From SZUA-442 sp035461905 (lineage in GTDB: Bacteria; Actinomycetota; Acidimicrobiia; Spongiisociales; UBA5794), in contig DATHUV010000019.1 in assembly GCA_035461905.1 (NCBI GenBank), forward strand, positions 1 through 51,061: a stretch of 51,061 nucleotides of DNA, in the 5' to 3' direction. Under the pieces are notes generated by a model. The model saw nothing but the letters and a program-made list of their open reading frames with translations. It was not told the DNA's origin and did no database searches. Position 1 is the stretch's first letter. Every line of letters begins with the position of its first letter. Position numbers and translations under genes: made by a program. Positions 1 to 7,166 of the stretch are shown one piece after another.

Positions 1-429
1 GTCGCGGGGGGCGCCGACGACCTCGACTGGCTCGAGGCAAACGCAAGGGAGCTCGGGATCCGGCGGGTGATTCGGCTGGCTGTCGCCGGCGGTTTCCACT
101 CCCCGTTCATGGCGACCGCGGCCGATCGCCTCGATCGTGCCCTGTCGCGAGTCGAATTCTCGATCGGAGCCTTCGACGTCTACGCGAATGCGTCAGCCGC
201 TCCCGCGAGAGACCCGCGCGTGTCGCTGCGTGATCAGTTGACATCCCCTGTCCGTTTCTCCGAGACGCTCGAGGCGATGGCAGCGTCAGGGATCGACACG
301 TTCATCCACATCGGTCCGGGGGACGTCACGGCGGGGCTCGCCCGTCGCACCGTCCCGGGAGCGACCGTCCACGTCGTGGCGAGCATCGACGACGCGCGAG
401 ACGCGGGCGAGGCCCTGTCCGTACAATGA
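1..429 (+). CDS. fabD: Malonyl-CoA:ACP transacylase, C-terminal part
   Basis: The 5' end is cut by the window edge; 142 codons remain, open from base 1. FabD moves malonyl from CoA to acyl carrier protein to supply extender units for fatty acid synthesis in the cytoplasm. The visible part has the GGFHSPFM block (residues about 30-37 of the fragment), matching the FabD region that carries the second catalytic His. The nucleophile Ser (GHSxG) would lie upstream of the window. It is followed 22 nt later by fabH, so it is very likely the first visible gene of a fab operon. The family call is firm from the motif plus the neighbours. Confidence 0.9.
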   Translation, partial: VAGGADDLDWLEANARELGIRRVIRLAVAGGFHSPFMATAADRLDRALSRVEFSIGAFDVYANASAAPARDPRVSLRDQLTSPVRFSETLEAMAASGIDTFIHIGPGDVTAGLARRTVPGATVHVVASIDDARDAGEALSVQ

Positions 430-451
430 CGGCCGAACGGGAAGGAGCCTC

Positions 452-1510
452 ATGATCAACGCGACGATCACTGGATGGGGGAAGTGTGTCCCCCAGTCGA
501 TCCTCACCAACGATGATCTCGCCTCGGTCATCGACACGTCCGACGAATGGATCGTGTCCCGTTCCGGGATCAAGGAACGGCGCGTGTCACATGTGTCGAA
601 CTCCGACCTCGCGACCCTTGCGAGCAAGCGTGCCCTCGCTGCGGCCGGACGATCGGCCGATGAGATCGACTACATCATCCTCGCCACTTGCACCCCCGAC
701 CGCCAGATCCCGTCATCGGCGTGTTACGTGCAGACGAAACTCGGTGCGACGAACGCCGCTGCCGCCGACATCAACGCGGGCTGCTCGGGGTTCATCTACG
801 GACTCTCGATGGCATATGGGCTGATCGGCACAGCCCAGGCATCGAAGGTGCTCGTGATCGGCTCGGAGCGAACGACGTCGTACCTCGACTTCGAGGAGCG
901 AGCCACGGCCGTTCTCTTCGGTGACGGCGCTGGGGCCGTCGTCCTCGAGGCCACCGACTCCGATGTCGGGATTCGAGCCATCCGGCTCGGTGCCGATGGG
1001 GCGGGATCCGAGTGGCTCACTGCGCGAGGGCTCGGAACGGATTACGCAGGGTCGGGTGAGCGCCTCGCCATCATCATGGACGGAGCCGAGGTCTTCAAAG
1101 GCGCCGTGAAGCAGATGGGCGATAGCTCCGTACAGATCGCCTCCGAAGCCGGTTGGGATCTCGACGACATCGATCTCCTCATCCCGCACCAGGCCAACCT
1201 GAGGATCATCGACGCTGTGAGGCGAAGGATCGGCGCAGACGAGGACAAGGTCTTCGTCAACATCGACAAGTACGGCAACACGTCTGCCGCCACGATCCCC
1301 ATTGCACTGGTCGAGGCCCTCGATGAGGGAAGGGTCGACCCCGGCTCGAGGCTCGTGCTCGTCGCCTACGGTGCGGGGATCACCTGGGGCGCATGTGCCC
1401 TCGAATGGGGAGACAGGGTCACACCCATCGAGACCGTCGATGACGCACTCCCCGAACCCGCCAAGACCGCCCTCGAGATGATGCTCGACAAGCAAGTGGT
1501 GTTCTCGTGA
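452..1510 (+). CDS. fabH: Beta-ketoacyl-ACP synthase III
   Basis: 352 aa, slightly longer than the usual 310-330 aa. FabH starts fatty acid synthesis by condensing acyl-CoA with malonyl-ACP. The Cys-His-Asn triad is visible: C111 in NAGCSGF, H246 in IPHQANLRI and N276 in KYGNTSAA. The ATG at 452 follows GGGAAGGAG (about 439-447) at good spacing. The stop overlaps the fabG start by 4 nt (GTGA), so translation is probably coupled. Primer preference (acetyl or branched chain) cannot be read from the sequence. Confidence 0.96.
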   Translation: MINATITGWGKCVPQSILTNDDLASVIDTSDEWIVSRSGIKERRVSHVSNSDLATLASKRALAAAGRSADEIDYIILATCTPDRQIPSSACYVQTKLGATNAAAADINAGCSGFIYGLSMAYGLIGTAQASKVLVIGSERTTSYLDFEERATAVLFGDGAGAVVLEATDSDVGIRAIRLGADGAGSEWLTARGLGTDYAGSGERLAIIMDGAEVFKGAVKQMGDSSVQIASEAGWDLDDIDLLIPHQANLRIIDAVRRRIGADEDKVFVNIDKYGNTSAATIPIALVEALDEGRVDPGSRLVLVAYGAGITWGACALEWGDRVTPIETVDDALPEPAKTALEMMLDKQVVFS

Positions 1511-2244
1511 CCACTCCGGTCGCCCTCGTCACGGGAGCGTCACGGGGAATCGGCAGGGCGATCGCAATGCGGCTTGCCGGCGACGGATTCGCCGTCGCCG
1601 TCAACTACGCCACGAACACGGAGCTCGCCGACGAGGTCGTCGCGGCCATCGGGGAGGCGGGAGGTGCGGCGCTCGCCGTTCGAGGGGACATGGCAGACTC
1701 CGCTGACGTGACGGCCACGTTCTCACGCGTTGAGCACGACCTCGGTCCCGTTGCCGTGCTCGTGAACAACGCGGGGATCACCGACGACGGCCTCATCCTG
1801 CGGATGGACCTCGAACAGTGGAACCGGGTCATCTCCACGAATCTCACGTCCGCCTACCTGTGCACGAAGGCCGCCCTTCGCGGCATGGTCAGGGCCCGCT
1901 ACGGACGGATCATCATGATCAGCTCGGTCTCGGGCATCTCGGGGAATCCGGGGCAGGCGAACTACGCCGCGTCCAAGGCGGGTCTGATCGGGCTGACGAA
2001 ATCCGTTGCGAAGGAAGTCGGTTCGCGCGGCATCACGGTGAACGCCGTGGCGCCGGGGTTCATCGACACCGACATGACGGTATCCCTCGGTGAGGCCGTG
2101 ACCTCGAGGGCTGTGGAACAGATCTCCCTTGGTCGGCTGGGTCGACCCGAGGAGGTCGCGTCCGTCGTTGGCTATCTTGCCTCGGACGGCGCGTCGTACA
2201 TAACGGGTCAGACGATCGTCGTGGACGGCGGCCTGGCCCTTTGA
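1507..2244 (+). CDS. fabG: 3-oxoacyl-ACP reductase
   Basis: 245 aa, normal for this short-chain dehydrogenase. It reduces 3-ketoacyl-ACP with NADPH in the elongation cycle. Visible: cofactor loop GASRGIG (residues 10-16), NNAG at 87-90, and the catalytic set N112, S140, Y153, K157 (YAASK). The GTG start overlaps the fabH stop. Alternative SDR roles are possible in general, but the position between fabH and acpP makes FabG the straightforward call. Confidence 0.95.
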   Translation: MTTPVALVTGASRGIGRAIAMRLAGDGFAVAVNYATNTELADEVVAAIGEAGGAALAVRGDMADSADVTATFSRVEHDLGPVAVLVNNAGITDDGLILRMDLEQWNRVISTNLTSAYLCTKAALRGMVRARYGRIIMISSVSGISGNPGQANYAASKAGLIGLTKSVAKEVGSRGITVNAVAPGFIDTDMTVSLGEAVTSRAVEQISLGRLGRPEEVASVVGYLASDGASYITGQTIVVDGGLAL

Positions 2245-2261
2245 ATCAGGAGGCGGAAGCC

Positions 2262-2507
2262 ATGGAACGCTCGGAAATCGAATCGAAACTGACCGGACTC
2301 CTCGTCGATGAGCTCGGCCTCGATGCTGACAAGATCACGATGGAGTCGAGATTCGAGGAGGACCTCGAGGTCGACTCACTCGGCGTGGTCGAGCTCTTGA
2401 TGGCGCTCGAGGACAACTTCGGCGTCCAGATCCCCGATGAGGAAGCGGAATCCCTCACCACGGTCGGCGAAGCTGTCGCCCTCGTCGAACAGAAGCTCAA
2501 CGGCTGA
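2262..2507 (+). CDS. acpP: Acyl carrier protein
   Basis: 81 aa. The ATG at 2262 is chosen because AGGAGG (2248-2253) sits 8 nt upstream; a TTG at 2241 would add seven residues and lacks such a site. ACP carries growing acyl chains on 4'-phosphopantetheine attached to Ser39 in the EVDSLG segment at the start of helix II. In most ACPs the motif is DSLD; here the last position is Gly41. Helix II (VVELLMALEDNF) is otherwise typical. It lies between fabG and fabF, so it is the fatty-acid-synthesis ACP. Confidence 0.95.
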   Translation: MERSEIESKLTGLLVDELGLDADKITMESRFEEDLEVDSLGVVELLMALEDNFGVQIPDEEAESLTTVGEAVALVEQKLNG

Positions 2508-2517
2508 GGGGGACCAC

Positions 2518-3768
2518 GTGACCGACCGCCGCGTCGTCGTCACCGGGCTCGGTGCGGTCACCGCGCTCGGCAACGGTGTCGAACCGATCTGGAAGAACCT
2601 CCTCGCGGGCAAGAGCGGGATCTCGCGCATCGAGCGAGTCGACGTCTCGGACATCCCGACGAAGATTGCAGCCGAGGTCAAGGATTTCGACATCGAGCAG
2701 TACATGTCACGCCGGGAGGCGAGGCGACTCGACAGGAGTGCGCAGTTCTTCTGGGTAGCGACGAGTCAGGCACTCGACGATGCGGGCCTCCACTACGAAG
2801 AGGACGATCCCGCAGCCCTGCGTGCGGGGGTACTCGCAGGAACGGGGATCGGCGGTGTCGAGACATTCGAGTCACAGTTCGAGGTGTTGAAGGAACGCGG
2901 TCCCCAAAGGATGTCACCGACCGGCATCGCCATGATCATCTCGAACATGGCTGGGGGCATCGTCTCGATCGACTTCAATCTCTACGGCCCGAACTCCACC
3001 GTCGTGACTGCATGCGCGGCGTCTGCGAACGCTATCGGGGATGCGGCGGAGGTGATCAAGCGCAACGCAGCGGATGTCATGGTCGCAGGGGGCGGGGAGG
3101 CGAGCATCACGCGGTTCGCCGTCGGAGGATTCGCCCAGGCTCGTGCGCTCAGCAAGAACAACGACGATCCGGCAGGGTCCTCGAGACCGTTCGACCTCCA
3201 CCGCGACGGGTTCGTGATGGGGGAGGGTGCAGCGGTGCTCGTGCTCGAGGAGCTGGGCCATGCCCTCGCAAGGGGAGCGACGATCCATGGTGAGGTCCTC
3301 GGATACGGGATGTCCGCAGACGGGTACCACATCACCCTTCCGCGACCCGGTGGCGCCGGCGCTGCGCGCGCCATGACTGCGGCACTCGAGGACGCCGGCA
3401 TCGCACCCGCTGACCTCGGGTACATCAACGCCCATGGCACCTCGACCCCCGCGAACGACGCAACCGAGACTGCGGCGATCAAGATCGCGTTCGGCGATGC
3501 GGCGTACGACATCCCCGTGTCGTCCACGAAGTCGATGACGGGGCATCTCCTGGGCGCCGCGGGAGCCATCGAATCCGTCGCCTGTCTCCTGGCGCTTCGA
3601 GATGGCGTGATTCCGCCGACGATCAACTACGAGACGCCGGATCCCGAGTGTGATCTGGACTACGTCCCGAACGCGCCTAGGGCGGCAGATATCTCAACGG
3701 CGATGACGAACAGCTTCGGGTTCGGCGGGCACAACGTGTCCCTCGTCTTCGGACGTTACGAGGGCTAG
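2518..3768 (+). CDS. fabF: Beta-ketoacyl-ACP synthase II
   Basis: 416 aa with the GTG start at 2518, which follows a GAGGGGGA purine run just after the acpP stop and puts TDRRVVVTGLG at the N-terminus as in other KASII enzymes. An upstream ATG at 2437 lies inside acpP and is rejected. FabF elongates acyl-ACP with malonyl-ACP. The Cys-His-His triad is present: C166 (TACAASA), H306 (NAHGTSTP), H343 (MTGHLLGAAG). It is the last gene of the fab operon; the next gene converges from the other strand after 10 nt. Confidence 0.96.
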   Translation: MTDRRVVVTGLGAVTALGNGVEPIWKNLLAGKSGISRIERVDVSDIPTKIAAEVKDFDIEQYMSRREARRLDRSAQFFWVATSQALDDAGLHYEEDDPAALRAGVLAGTGIGGVETFESQFEVLKERGPQRMSPTGIAMIISNMAGGIVSIDFNLYGPNSTVVTACAASANAIGDAAEVIKRNAADVMVAGGGEASITRFAVGGFAQARALSKNNDDPAGSSRPFDLHRDGFVMGEGAAVLVLEELGHALARGATIHGEVLGYGMSADGYHITLPRPGGAGAARAMTAALEDAGIAPADLGYINAHGTSTPANDATETAAIKIAFGDAAYDIPVSSTKSMTGHLLGAAGAIESVACLLALRDGVIPPTINYETPDPECDLDYVPNAPRAADISTAMTNSFGFGGHNVSLVFGRYEG

Positions 3769-3778
3769 CGCCGGCCCG

Positions 3779-4204
3779 TCACGGGGACTCGCCGTCGGGC
3801 GGGTCGTACGGCTCGGACTCACAACCCGCACCCGGGGGAGCGGCATCCGATGCCATGCTCTCGTTGTACTCGTCGAACGAGCGGGTCACGAGCGCAGCGA
3901 CGAGGCCGACCCCCACGAACGATGCCAGTCCGAGGGCGACGGCCGCACCGGCCTCAGCCGCGGCACACGAGCCCGGTAGGCAGATCGTCTCGACGATGCT
4001 CGCCCCGATGAGGGCTCCGGCCATCGAGCCGACGAACACCGTCGTGATGATCGAGGGGCGAACATTCGCCCGTGATGCGATGATCCCGTACACGAGCCCG
4101 CCAACGCCTCCCACGATCGCGATGATCGAGCCTCCGATGAACCACCCCGTCACGGCTCCGAAGAACACAGTGACGAGTGTTGCCGCGATGTCCGAGTTGC
4201 GCAC
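3779..4204 (-). CDS. Unrecognised glycine-rich small membrane protein
   Basis: 141 aa. I do not recognise the family. The GTG at 4204 has GGAGG 8 nt upstream; the GTG at 4210 would be only 2 nt from it. Three or four hydrophobic segments rich in Gly and Ala are visible (about residues 8-30, 31-42, 52-70 and 85-107), followed by an acidic, Pro-rich hydrophilic tail of about 30 residues. Two Cys near residues 75-80 lie between segments. The start overlaps the stop region of the next upstream membrane gene, so the two are co-transcribed. A much longer reading frame to 4768 exists but its N-terminal part is Arg/His/Gly-rich shadow of the other gene. Confidence 0.65.
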   Translation of the reverse strand: MRNSDIAATLVTVFFGAVTGWFIGGSIIAIVGGVGGLVYGIIASRANVRPSIITTVFVGSMAGALIGASIVETICLPGSCAAAEAGAAVALGLASFVGVGLVAALVTRSFDEYNESMASDAAPPGAGCESEPYDPPDGESP

Positions 4205-4206
4205 GC

Positions 4207-4899
4207 TCACGTCCTCCGATCGATCGGCTGCGGGAGGACGGGAGCGATGACCGTGGTGGTGTGACGGGCAGACGGTGTCCATGCCGCCACGCCGATGGCC
4301 AATCCTGCCACTGCGATTGCCAGGCCCGCGATGCCCGCCGTGGCGAGTCCCACGATGACGGCAATCATCGGTGTGACCGTTCGGAATGTCCAGAGGCCGA
4401 TCCGGTTGCCGCGCCCGTACAGGAGGGATCCGACGATGGTCACCCCCGCGAGCATCCAGTGGTACCAGGCCGCTCCCGTGCCCACCAGGACGAGACCGAG
4501 GAACAATGGTGCTCCGGCCCCAACGGCGATGAGAACGATGGCCGTCGTCCCGGGGGCGTCGGTCAGGCGGTGGTGCCGGATCCACAACGTGAGCCATGGT
4601 CCGAGCAGTCCTACGAGAGCGATCCCACCGACGATGAAGGCCGCCCATGTGAGTGGCGTCTCGCCGGCTGACGCCGCCACCATCGTGATGACCACGGTGC
4701 CGACCAGCACCACGCGTCCCCATGGTGCCCTGGCGAGGAGAAGTCCCGCAAGGCCTACCAACGAGCACACGAGAAGTCCCGCGGTGAGCATCGGAACGGC
4801 GGAGCGTGCGATCGGATCAGGATCGACAGCGACGGCGAGTGATCCAACGACGACGGCGCTGAGGGCAACGATGCCGATGATCAGGTGAGGTCGTGCCAC
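4207..4899 (-). CDS. Unrecognised multi-pass membrane protein
   Basis: 230 aa from a GTG at 4899. The reading frame continues upstream to 5040, but that stretch overlaps the cupredoxin gene and has Ser/Pro/Arg-rich composition, so the start just after the cupredoxin stop (7 nt away) is preferred; the ribosome binding site is weak. About seven or eight hydrophobic segments fill most of the protein. No motif I can name. It belongs to a three-gene minus-strand operon with the secreted cupredoxin-like protein (upstream) and a small Gly-rich membrane protein (downstream), so a shared envelope role is plausible but unproven. Confidence 0.65.
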   Translation of the reverse strand: MARPHLIIGIVALSAVVVGSLAVAVDPDPIARSAVPMLTAGLLVCSLVGLAGLLLARAPWGRVVLVGTVVITMVAASAGETPLTWAAFIVGGIALVGLLGPWLTLWIRHHRLTDAPGTTAIVLIAVGAGAPLFLGLVLVGTGAAWYHWMLAGVTIVGSLLYGRGNRIGLWTFRTVTPMIAVIVGLATAGIAGLAIAVAGLAIGVAAWTPSARHTTTVIAPVLPQPIDRRT

Positions 4900-4906
4900 C
4901 GCTCGG

Positions 4907-5338
4907 CTATTGCGCGGGGCGCGAATCGACCGATCCGGGAATGCGTTGGAACCCGATGAGGGCGTTGTACCGGTGGATGGCGGGATCGACGGTGGAGAAA
5001 TCGAATTCGAACGTCGCGCCCGGGCCGAGCTCCACGGCATCGAACAGGCCGCCCGATCCGCTCAGGATGTACTCGCGGTCGTCCTCGTTGATCCATTGGA
5101 CGATCTGGGCCACGTCGAGGTCGAGGCGGAGGTTGGAGGGGCGGAATGTACCGTTGGACAAGCGGACGATGACGACACCTTCGGGAGGCGGCTCAGTGGT
5201 CGTGGTGGTCGTGGGTGTCCGTCCGGCGTCCTGGGTGGCCTGCGATGGTTCGCTGCTGAGGACGGTTCCGAGGACCAGCAACGCGGAGAAGACAACTGCC
5301 ACGAGCACCGTGCTCTTCATGACGTTGAGCCTGCCCAC
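4907..5338 (-). CDS. Secreted cupredoxin-like protein lacking copper ligands
   Basis: 143 aa from a GTG at 5338 (AGAGGA about 5 nt upstream); an ATG at 5320 is an alternative giving 137 aa. The N-terminus is a signal peptide (basic start, then hydrophobic VLVAVVFSALLVLG), followed by a Thr-rich linker with TTTTTTEPPPEG, then one beta-sandwich-like domain of about 85 residues. The pattern VQWINEDD...FDAVELGPGATFEF is that of small bacterial cupredoxins. However, the His after NEDD is replaced (NEDDREYIL), and the usual C-x-x-H-x-x-M loop reads RYNALIGFQRIPG. No Cys is present and no Met in the loop. It may be a structural or binding domain instead of an electron carrier. Confidence 0.7.
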   Translation of the reverse strand: MGRLNVMKSTVLVAVVFSALLVLGTVLSSEPSQATQDAGRTPTTTTTTEPPPEGVVIVRLSNGTFRPSNLRLDLDVAQIVQWINEDDREYILSGSGGLFDAVELGPGATFEFDFSTVDPAIHRYNALIGFQRIPGSVDSRPAQ

Positions 5339-5367
5339 ACCGTCCTCTCGATCTCTTGGGTCCACGG

Positions 5368-5373
5368 AGTGTA
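5368..5373 (-). promoter_or_regulatory. Candidate -10 box for the 5338-3779 operon
   Basis: TACACT read on the minus strand, about 30 nt before the GTG at 5338, giving a short leader that contains AGAGGA. No good -35 was found. It would serve the cupredoxin-like gene and the two membrane genes downstream. Confidence 0.3.
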
Positions 5374-5418
5374 AACGAGGTCAGCTCTACTGCGCCGCCG
5401 CTCGGACCCCATCGTCCC

Positions 5419-6015
5419 TCAGAGCGGGAGCCAGACGGCGACCTCCCTCCAGTTGATCAGGTCGTCCGAGACCACCGTCACGACCGATGCATGCGAGGGC
5501 GGATCGACGAGGAGCTCCGAGAGGTCCCGCCCGGTGAGCCTCAACCTTCCTGCTTGGAGTGGGTCCTGATGTCCCACGATCGCGAATTCGCCGTACCCGC
5601 CCTGGGCCGCGTTCACCACGACCCGGGTTACACGGTCTGCGACGGCTTCGAGCGTCTCGGTGACATCGTCGAGCCTGGATGCGTCCTCGAGGTACCTCTC
5701 CACCTGGCCGGGGAAGCGCGCGGCCAGGTCATCCCACCGGTGGCCCGTCCACCCGGGGTACTGGCGTGTCTCGATGAGGTCGGCCTCGACGGTGGGCTCG
5801 ATGTGATGACGCCGCGCGATCGCAGTCGCCGTCTGGCGCGCCCTGGCGAGGGGCGATGTGAAGACCCCTTCGATGGGGCGCTGCGCGAGGTGGGACGCTG
5901 TCGAATGGACCTGACGGACGCCGAGTGGCGAGAGGTTGAATCCTTCCAGGTCCGCGTACACGACATGGTTCGGATTGGCGACCTCTCCGTGGCGGATGAG
6001 ATGGACGCATGTCAT
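5419..6015 (-). CDS. Histidine phosphatase superfamily protein
   Basis: 198 aa. The N-terminus MTCVHLIRHGE contains the RHG motif whose His is phosphorylated in this phosphoglycerate-mutase-like superfamily. A second block, SPLARARQTA (about residues 54-63), matches the usual conserved Arg region, followed by a likely catalytic acidic residue (ETRQYPGW region) and a second His in VGHQDP (about residues 148-150). Substrate cannot be told: members include cofactor-dependent mutases, alpha-ribazole phosphatase and broad phosphatases. The ATG at 6015 has no Shine-Dalgarno but a TAGCCT box lies 6 nt upstream, suggesting a leaderless mRNA. Confidence 0.88.
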   Translation of the reverse strand: MTCVHLIRHGEVANPNHVVYADLEGFNLSPLGVRQVHSTASHLAQRPIEGVFTSPLARARQTATAIARRHHIEPTVEADLIETRQYPGWTGHRWDDLAARFPGQVERYLEDASRLDDVTETLEAVADRVTRVVVNAAQGGYGEFAIVGHQDPLQAGRLRLTGRDLSELLVDPPSHASVVTVVSDDLINWREVAVWLPL

Positions 6016-6021
6016 GCGCCG

Positions 6022-6027
6022 AGGCTA
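6022..6027 (-). promoter_or_regulatory. Candidate -10 box, leaderless phosphatase mRNA
   Basis: TAGCCT on the minus strand, 6 nt before the ATG at 6015. The downstream bases CGGCG resemble those at 46346-46351. No clear -35. Confidence 0.4.
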
Positions 6028-6158
6028 CGGGTCAGGCGTCTCGAACGGTGTGAGGGGGCGGTCGACCCCGATCCCGTCATCCATTCCACGCATCGGGAAC
6101 GCACCACGGGGGTACAGCGTTGCTCAAGAACGAATGGAGCAGCACCGATGCCTGCAGG

Positions 6159-6164
6159 TATACT
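6159..6164 (+). promoter_or_regulatory. Candidate -10 box for the DUF3040 gene
   Basis: TATACT, a five-of-six match to TATAAT, placed 39 nt before the ATG at 6204. The 188-base gap 6016-6203 holds this and the divergent TAGCCT box and nothing else that I can recognise. Confidence 0.45.
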
Positions 6165-6203
6165 GTCCCCACGGAACACCCGTCGACGATGCGGGAAACG
6201 CAC

Positions 6204-6539
6204 ATGCCACTGAACGAGCACGAGCAGAAGATCCTCGACGAGATCGAACGTCAGCTGTACGAGGACGATCCGAAACTCGCCGAGATGGTCGCACGAGCCG
6301 TGCGCACCGGACGGAATCGATGGAAGATGCGGCTCGCCGCGATCTTGTTCATCGCTGGGGCCGTCATCATGTTCGCTTCGTTCACGCGATCGTGGGTCAT
6401 CGCAGGCATAGGGTTCCTGATCATGGTCGCGACCGCCGGATGGATGGCGCTCACCGCTCGAGCTGCCCGCATCGGGTCCGGAGGAGGCACGAGCGACTTG
6501 TTCGATCGACTTCAGAAACGGTTGAGACGAGACGGTTAA
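6204..6539 (+). CDS. DUF3040 family membrane protein
   Basis: 111 aa from the ATG at 6204, where MPLNEHEQKILDEIERQL begins, the typical N-terminus of this actinobacterial family; an upstream in-frame ATG at 6120 lies before the likely promoter. The cytoplasmic acidic N-terminal part (about 45 residues) is followed by two closely spaced hydrophobic segments (about 48-65 and 69-88) and a basic tail. Function is unknown in the family; from memory such genes are often found near mraZ or dcw clusters in Actinobacteria, as here at about 9 kb distance. Confidence 0.85.
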   Translation: MPLNEHEQKILDEIERQLYEDDPKLAEMVARAVRTGRNRWKMRLAAILFIAGAVIMFASFTRSWVIAGIGFLIMVATAGWMALTARAARIGSGGGTSDLFDRLQKRLRRDG

Positions 6540-6648
6540 CATGGCGGTTCTCGTCTCCGCCGAGCGGTAGGACTGGGCGGCGAGATCGACGGAACACATA
6601 GCGGGTCGCTGCTTCACGCCCGCACGGAGACGAAGAGGGAGATGGGTC

Positions 6649-7137
6649 TTGGAAGGTTTCACCGCTGCACAGGCGTGCCAGCTCACGTCGTGCACACCGC
6701 ACCAGCTTCGGTACTGGGACAAGGTCGGTCTCGTCCAGCCGTCGATCCAGACGACCGATGGTCGCCCAGGGAGGCGACGGATCTACAGTTTCCGTGATCT
6801 GGTCGGCCTCCGGGTTGTGAAGAGCCTTCTCGACAACGGCCTGTCCATCCAGAGGGTCCGAAGGGCGTGGGACTATCTCAGGCGCACCGGCGAGATGGAT
6901 GACCACCTCGCCGAGGTACGCCTCGTCACCGATGGCCACTCGATCTTCGCCGTGGCCCACGATGACGCCGAACTCCTCGACGCCCTGCGCCAGGGTCAGC
7001 TCGCATTTTTCGTGAAGATCGATGAGATCGCCCAGGATGTCGAAGATGACGTCTCGAAGTTCGAACTCGATCGCGAGACATTCCGCGACATGCTCCGGCG
7101 GGTCGAGGACGACGTTCGCAGTGAGGCCTCAGGCTGA
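6649..7137 (+). CDS. MerR family transcriptional regulator
   Basis: 162 aa from a TTG at 6649 with GAGGGAG 7 nt upstream. Residues 1-75 form a MerR-type winged helix: FTAAQACQLTSCTPHQLRYW recognises the usual helix-turn-helix start, followed by DKVGLVQPS and RRRIYSFRDLVGLRVV. The C-terminal half is helical and acidic, with no Cys cluster, so metal sensing of the classic kind is not suggested. The likely operator and ligand are not visible. It converges on the transglutaminase gene with 29 nt between the stops. Confidence 0.88.
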   Translation: MEGFTAAQACQLTSCTPHQLRYWDKVGLVQPSIQTTDGRPGRRRIYSFRDLVGLRVVKSLLDNGLSIQRVRRAWDYLRRTGEMDDHLAEVRLVTDGHSIFAVAHDDAELLDALRQGQLAFFVKIDEIAQDVEDDVSKFELDRETFRDMLRRVEDDVRSEASG

Positions 7138-7166
7138 CCTGTTGCCATTCGAGGCGGTTCGGCCTC

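Noticed and set aside
422..427. TACAAT as a promoter for fabH
   Set aside because: It falls on the last fabD codons and stop, no -35 at 16-18 nt, and fabH has a normal ribosome site within the operon; chance is more likely.
713..1495. Long open frame antisense to fabH (260 codons)
   Set aside because: High-GC shadow frame opposite a complete FabH with intact triad; composition and lack of motifs do not support a gene. The same holds for long antisense frames at 15585-16802, 16932-18176, 20208-21464 and 24638-26266.
6543..6561. GGCGG/CCGCC hairpin after the DUF3040 gene as a terminator
   Set aside because: Only 5 bp with a 9-nt loop and no T-run; too weak to call in high-GC DNA.
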